A stretch of 10,621 bases of DNA from Marine Group II euryarchaeote MED-G33 (GTDB lineage: Archaea; Thermoplasmatota; Poseidoniia; Poseidoniales; Thalassarchaeaceae). The position numbers and the translations under genes are program-made. Below, in pieces: positions 7,209 to 10,621 of the stretch. The stretch's first letter is position 1. Every line of letters starts with the position of its first letter. A model generated the notes under the pieces. It was not told the DNA's origin. It did not search any database and worked only from the letters and a program-made list of their open reading frames with translations. The stretch spans positions 1 through 10,621 of the forward strand of contig CATISE010000100.1 in NCBI GenBank assembly GCA_949538655.1, given 5' to 3'.

Positions 7209-10151
7209 TCAGTTAGAAGAACGCTGGATGAGTTTACGAACCTCATCGAAAAAGAATACGCTAGAAGCAGTTGCAAATACGATTAGCCAATCATTTGCCT
7301 GTAAAGGAACTACGGATAGTAATTCGCCGATTTGGATGCCAACTAGAGGAATCGTCAGATAGGCCCCTTGTACGAAAAATAGTAGCAGCGATGCGCTGAT
7401 AAAAAACGATGCAGTAATGGCTTGATTGTTGAATAGTCCAAGTTCGAAAATACTGCGATCTGTGCTTCTACAATTTAAGACGTTAAACAACTGGAACAAT
7501 ACAAATACAGAAAACGCCATTGTTTGAGCCTTCACAAATCTCTCTTGCGCATCGTTTTCCCAAACTTCAATTACACAATTTCCATTTGCGTCTAGATAGT
7601 TTTCTTCAATGCTACCATCGAATTCAGTACATGGTTCACCACTGGTGATTATGCCACCTCCTGAGAACCAAAATACAACTGCTGTGCCCAAGAACATGAC
7701 GATTCCCAACATCAAAATAACGTTTCGATCAGAGCCATTGGGCAGAGATTCATCCAGTTCTCGCGGTGGCTCATTCATTACATCTGAGTGCCGTTTTTCA
7801 ATGCCCAGTGCAACTGCGGGGGGACCATCCATTAGGATATTAATGACAAGTAATTGTGTAACTGTCAATGGCAAGTTCCACCCAAAAAGGAATGGTGTAA
7901 TTACAATAAGCAATACAGCTGAAATATTGGTGGAAATCTGGTAACGCACAAAATTTCGGATGTTGAGGTATAACTTACGACCTTCCTCTACTGCTGATAC
8001 AATATTCGAAAAGTCATCATCCTGCAGTACCATGTCTGATGCATCACGAGCGACATCGGTACCTGTATTACCCATTGCAACACCGATATTGGCTTGAGAA
8101 AGTGCAGGGGCGTCGTTATCCCCATCTCCAGTCATTGCAACAACATGACCTTGGGATTGTAACTGTTCTACGATGCGCAATTTCTGATCTGGTGTCACGC
8201 GACTGAATACCGCAACCGTATTCAATCGCTCCTGTAATTCAGTATCTGAGCATTCGCGTAATTCCTTTCCACTCATGTGGTCAGAATCCTCCATTACGAT
8301 TCCAATTTCTGAACCGATTGCTTGAGCAGTCATACGCTGATCCCCTGTAATCATTGTAACACGAATACCAGCGGCATGACACTTTGAAATTGAATCTTTA
8401 ACTTCAGGTCTAGGTGGATCCATGATTCCGACCAAGCCCAAGAAAATCATTTGATCTTCAACCGCCTCTACAGAATCAATGTCGATATCATCTCGTATTC
8501 TACGCGCGCACAAGGCAAGAACACGCAGCGCGCGAGAAGCATATTCAAGATTGATTTCGGAGATTATGTCCTTGTGTCGTCCCTCTAGAGGAACGATTTC
8601 TCCACCCTCATAGATATGGGTGGCGATTCCCATGAAAGGACCCAATGCCCCCTTGGAAAATGCCCATCTTTCACCATCGAATTCGTGAATTGTGGTCATT
8701 CGTTTACGTGTTCGATCAAATGTAAATTCACGGAATCGTGGATGGCTTCGACGGTATGAATCGACAGATTCCTTTAGTTTCCATCCAAATACAGCACAAG
8801 CTGAATCTGTAGGGTCGCCAACAGACTGCCATTCATCTTCGATTAGATTTAGATTCGAATTTTGGCATAACAAACATGTTGCAATCGCTTGCCTAAATGC
8901 GATATTCGTATGTAATTCGGCCAATTCTGATTCAGGTAAATCTGTTCCATCTTTCTGTAATTTACCGAAAGTAGGATCGAAACCATGCCCTGAAACGCCA
9001 TAACTCTCTCCGTTGACCAAGAAGGCTCTAACCGTCATTTCGTTACGTGTTAATGTACCGGTTTTGTCCGTGCAGATAATCGTAGTCGAACCCAAAGTCT
9101 CAACTGCTTTCATGCGGCGCACAATTGCTTTTTGTCGCGCCATATTTCGCATACCCATTGAAAGTGAAATAACCAAGATGATCGGCAAACCTTCGGGAAC
9201 AATTGCAACGAATATAACGACGGATACCAAGAATTGTTCAGCAATCACCTCATACATTGTTTGTGCACTTGGTCCGAACCAATTTTTAACGACTTGCAGT
9301 AGAATGAGTAGTACTGAACAGGTTATTGCAATCCAACCAAGGAATTTACCCAATTGTTCGAGTTTCACCTCAAGAGGAGTTTTGGGTGTGGTTACATCAC
9401 TAATTCCTGATGCGATTGTCCCCAGCATTGTGTTCATTCCAACACGGGTTACGATTGCTTTGGCACGACCGCTGGATACAACCGTACCCATGAAGGCCAT
9501 GTTCGACTGTTCTTGCAGAATCATGTCTCCTGAAACAGGATCCACCTGCTTATGGATAACATTCGATTCACCAGTAAGACTGGACTCATCAATTAACAGT
9601 TGGTGAACTTCGATGATTCGAACGTCAGCAGGAACATTCAACCCATCTTCGAGCCAAATGATGTCACCTGGGACGAGTTCGTCAATGGACACTTTGAATT
9701 CAGAGCCATCACGCAATGCAACACAATGACTGACTAGCAATTTCTTCAATGAAGCCATGGCTTCTTCAGCCTTGGATTCTTGAAGGTATCCAAAGAAAGC
9801 ATTGAGGGTGAGTGCAATCACAATGAAAATGGGAGTTGCAACATCATCTTTTTCAAATACAAAAGCGATTAGTGCAGCGATAATCAAAAGGTAAACCATT
9901 GGATCTTGGAATTGTTCTAAAAATCGTACCCACCGAGGTACGGGTGGTTTCTCATCGAGTTTGTTATGGCCATATTTTGCACGTCTTTCAATGACTTCAT
10001 CATTGGACAAACCAGCCTCATGCGAACCCAATAATTGCAACACTTCGTCTTTGGTAAGTGTGTGCCAATCCCCCTCGGGATGCTTGGTCTTCTCAGCTAC
10101 CGCTGGCATATGAACAGATTGTCGCGGACCATCCTTGCTTATGATACTCAT
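7209..10151 (-). CDS. P2-type cation-transporting ATPase, probably Ca2+-exporting
   Basis: A 980-residue P-type ATPase in the cell membrane that uses ATP to export a cation. In order: cation-ATPase N-terminal domain about 25-95; actuator loop TGES at 193-196; M4 ion site VPEGLP at 318-323; phosphorylation site DKTGTLT with D362; nucleotide-binding FSKGA with K500; MITGD at 600-604; hinge TGDGDNDAP at 674-682; M5 and M6 at about 739-782; and four more C-terminal helices, ten in all. M6 has N771 and D775 (NILMDGPPA) and M4 has E320, matching the calcium site II residues of SERCA. M5 has A745 where SERCA has the site I glutamate, as in single-site plasma-membrane-type pumps, so a one-Ca2+ pump is likely; Mn2+ cannot be excluded. 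The usual hinge GDGVND is GDGDND here. The outer M7-M8 loop (about 831-870) is acidic and has two cysteines (C841, C859). It probably heads a transcript with mqnE and mqnA and is divergent from the OPT transporter. Confidence 0.93.
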   Translation of the reverse strand: MSIISKDGPRQSVHMPAVAEKTKHPEGDWHTLTKDEVLQLLGSHEAGLSNDEVIERRAKYGHNKLDEKPPVPRWVRFLEQFQDPMVYLLIIAALIAFVFEKDDVATPIFIVIALTLNAFFGYLQESKAEEAMASLKKLLVSHCVALRDGSEFKVSIDELVPGDIIWLEDGLNVPADVRIIEVHQLLIDESSLTGESNVIHKQVDPVSGDMILQEQSNMAFMGTVVSSGRAKAIVTRVGMNTMLGTIASGISDVTTPKTPLEVKLEQLGKFLGWIAITCSVLLILLQVVKNWFGPSAQTMYEVIAEQFLVSVVIFVAIVPEGLPIILVISLSMGMRNMARQKAIVRRMKAVETLGSTTIICTDKTGTLTRNEMTVRAFLVNGESYGVSGHGFDPTFGKLQKDGTDLPESELAELHTNIAFRQAIATCLLCQNSNLNLIEDEWQSVGDPTDSACAVFGWKLKESVDSYRRSHPRFREFTFDRTRKRMTTIHEFDGERWAFSKGALGPFMGIATHIYEGGEIVPLEGRHKDIISEINLEYASRALRVLALCARRIRDDIDIDSVEAVEDQMIFLGLVGIMDPPRPEVKDSISKCHAAGIRVTMITGDQRMTAQAIGSEIGIVMEDSDHMSGKELRECSDTELQERLNTVAVFSRVTPDQKLRIVEQLQSQGHVVAMTGDGDNDAPALSQANIGVAMGNTGTDVARDASDMVLQDDDFSNIVSAVEEGRKLYLNIRNFVRYQISTNISAVLLIVITPFLFGWNLPLTVTQLLVINILMDGPPAVALGIEKRHSDVMNEPPRELDESLPNGSDRNVILMLGIVMFLGTAVVFWFSGGGIITSGEPCTEFDGSIEENYLDANGNCVIEVWENDAQERFVKAQTMAFSVFVLFQLFNVLNCRSTDRSIFELGLFNNQAITASFFISASLLLFFVQGAYLTIPLVGIQIGELLSVVPLQANDWLIVFATASSVFFFDEVRKLIQRSSN

Positions 10152-10156
10152 GTTCT

Positions 10157-10174
10157 AGGTCCCTGAAGGGACCT
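10157..10174. promoter_or_regulatory. Inverted repeat upstream of the P-type ATPase (candidate operator)
   Basis: aggtccc (10157-10163) and gggacct (10168-10174) are perfect inverted repeats around tgaa, 5 bases before the ATPase ATG. With the TATA-like element at 10188-10195, transcription of the ATPase should start within or next to this repeat, a common position for a repressor operator. It could instead form a 5' leader hairpin over the ribosome-binding region. On the plus strand it precedes a run of six T, but there is no plus-strand gene upstream for it to terminate. Confidence 0.5.
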
Positions 10175-10187
10175 GATTTTTTCTGTT

Positions 10188-10195
10188 TGTATAAC
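10188..10195. promoter_or_regulatory. TATA-like element shared by the divergent ATPase and OPT genes
   Basis: tgtataac (gttataca on the other strand) is the only clear TATA-like sequence in the 80-bp gap. Its centre is about 40 bases from the ATPase ATG (minus strand) and about 40 bases from the OPT ATG (plus strand). An archaeal TATA box lies about 25 bases before the start site, so leaders of about 15 nt would be expected both ways. Confidence 0.45.
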
Positions 10196-10211
10196 CGGAT
10201 GTTTGACATTC

Positions 10212-10229
10212 AGTGTAGAGGTCGACACT
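10212..10229. repeat. Short inverted repeat upstream of the OPT transporter gene
   Basis: agtgt (10212-10216) and acact (10225-10229) are inverted around an 8-base centre that leads into the palindrome gtcgac (10221-10226). It ends 2 bases before the OPT ATG. It mirrors in position, though not in sequence, the stronger repeat on the ATPase side. Only five bases pair, so chance is possible. Confidence 0.3.
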
Positions 10230-10231
10230 CT

Positions 10232-10621
10232 ATGTCCGCCACACATACCCCATATGTGCCTGCGGATCAAAATGTCGCGGAGTTAACTGTACGTGCAATT
10301 GTGCTTGGAATTATCCTCGGCGCATTAATGACCGCTGCGAATACATATCTTGGATTGTATATGGGTATGACTGTATCCGCTTCAATCCCGGCAGCGGTGA
10401 TGTCTATGCTTTTGCTGCGATTGTTGAAATTCAAAGATGTCACGATTCTGGAGAACAATGTTGTGCAAACGATGACTTCAGCTGGAGAATCATTGGCTGC
10501 AGGAATTATCTTCACAATGCCTGCATTATTGGTGATGGGATTTGCCGGTGATATGAATTTCGTAACTGTGTTTTGTGTGGCTATTTTAGGTGGTGTTCTG
10601 GGCACTATTTTCACAATTGCA
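10232..10621 (+). CDS. OPT-family oligopeptide transporter (partial, N-terminal 130 residues)
   Basis: The ATG at 10232 opens a frame that runs to the right edge without a stop. The translation has the conserved N-terminal pattern of prokaryotic OPT-family transporters: ELTVRAIVLGIILGALMTAA at 17-36, NTYLGLYMGMTVSASIPAAV at 37-56, and TILENNVVQTMTSAGESLAA at 71-90, followed by GIIFTMPALL. Hydrophobic helices are visible at about 20-38, 48-65, 90-104 and 112-130; full-length members have many more. The family imports peptides or related substrates by proton coupling, which fits a peptide-degrading marine heterotroph; the actual substrate cannot be read from this part. No clear Shine-Dalgarno sequence is seen. 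It is transcribed away from the P-type ATPase across an 80-bp shared promoter region. Confidence 0.88.
   Translation, partial: MSATHTPYVPADQNVAELTVRAIVLGIILGALMTAANTYLGLYMGMTVSASIPAAVMSMLLLRLLKFKDVTILENNVVQTMTSAGESLAAGIIFTMPALLVMGFAGDMNFVTVFCVAILGGVLGTIFTIA

Noticed and set aside
9013..9606. 197-codon open frame on the plus strand
   Set aside because: It lies wholly antisense to the well-conserved ATPase (actuator and M3-M4 region), its translation shows no family features, and it has no spacing signals.
10157..10185. Hairpin plus T-run as an intrinsic terminator on the plus strand
   Set aside because: No plus-strand gene ends upstream; the site lies between two divergent starts, so an operator or leader role fits better.
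10267..10614. 115-codon open frame on the minus strand
   Set aside because: It is antisense to the OPT transporter, whose plus-strand translation matches the family closely.

Overview
The window most resembles a planktonic euryarchaeal genome of the Poseidoniales (Marine Group II) type. This placement is an inference from gene content: an archaeal/eukaryotic-type primase small subunit, genes of the futalosine menaquinone route, an acidic secreted beta-propeller protein with DxDxDG calcium motifs, little Shine-Dalgarno signal, and very compact spacing. No rRNA, tRNA, CRISPR array, insertion sequence or phage gene was seen.

Left part (1-1844, minus strand). A probable operon reads right to left: a 67-residue zinc-finger protein, then PriS, the catalytic subunit of DNA primase, then the start of a proline-rich low-complexity protein that runs off the left edge and carries perfect 27-bp tandem repeats. 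PriS keeps all its catalytic motifs but shows no zinc-knuckle cysteines after the DxD motif.

Middle part (1938-7190). Three futalosine-pathway enzymes flank one unusual membrane protein. mqnD (plus) is followed 64 bp later by a 770-residue secreted/anchored protein (plus) with a signal peptide, WD40-like propeller, thrombospondin-type-3-like calcium motifs, one membrane helix and a charged cytoplasmic tail. Converging on it, with stop codons that overlap, are mqnA and mqnE (minus). Known pathway order: MqnA dehydrates chorismate, MqnE (radical SAM) joins the product to SAM to give aminofutalosine, and after steps by MqnB and MqnC, MqnD releases 1,4-dihydroxy-6-naphthoate. MqnB and MqnC are not in this window.

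Right part (7209-10621). A 980-residue P2-type ATPase, probably a Ca2+ pump, lies 18 bp upstream of mqnE on the same strand and probably heads an ATPase-mqnE-mqnA operon. It is divergent from an OPT-family oligopeptide transporter that is cut by the right edge. The 80-bp gap between them holds a single TATA-like element equidistant (about 40 nt) from both start codons, with an inverted repeat on each side.

No obviously new defence or mobile system is present. The best leads are the symmetric divergent promoter, the primase/zinc-protein pair, the propeller protein embedded between the menaquinone genes, and the hidden proline-rich repeat gene at the left edge.
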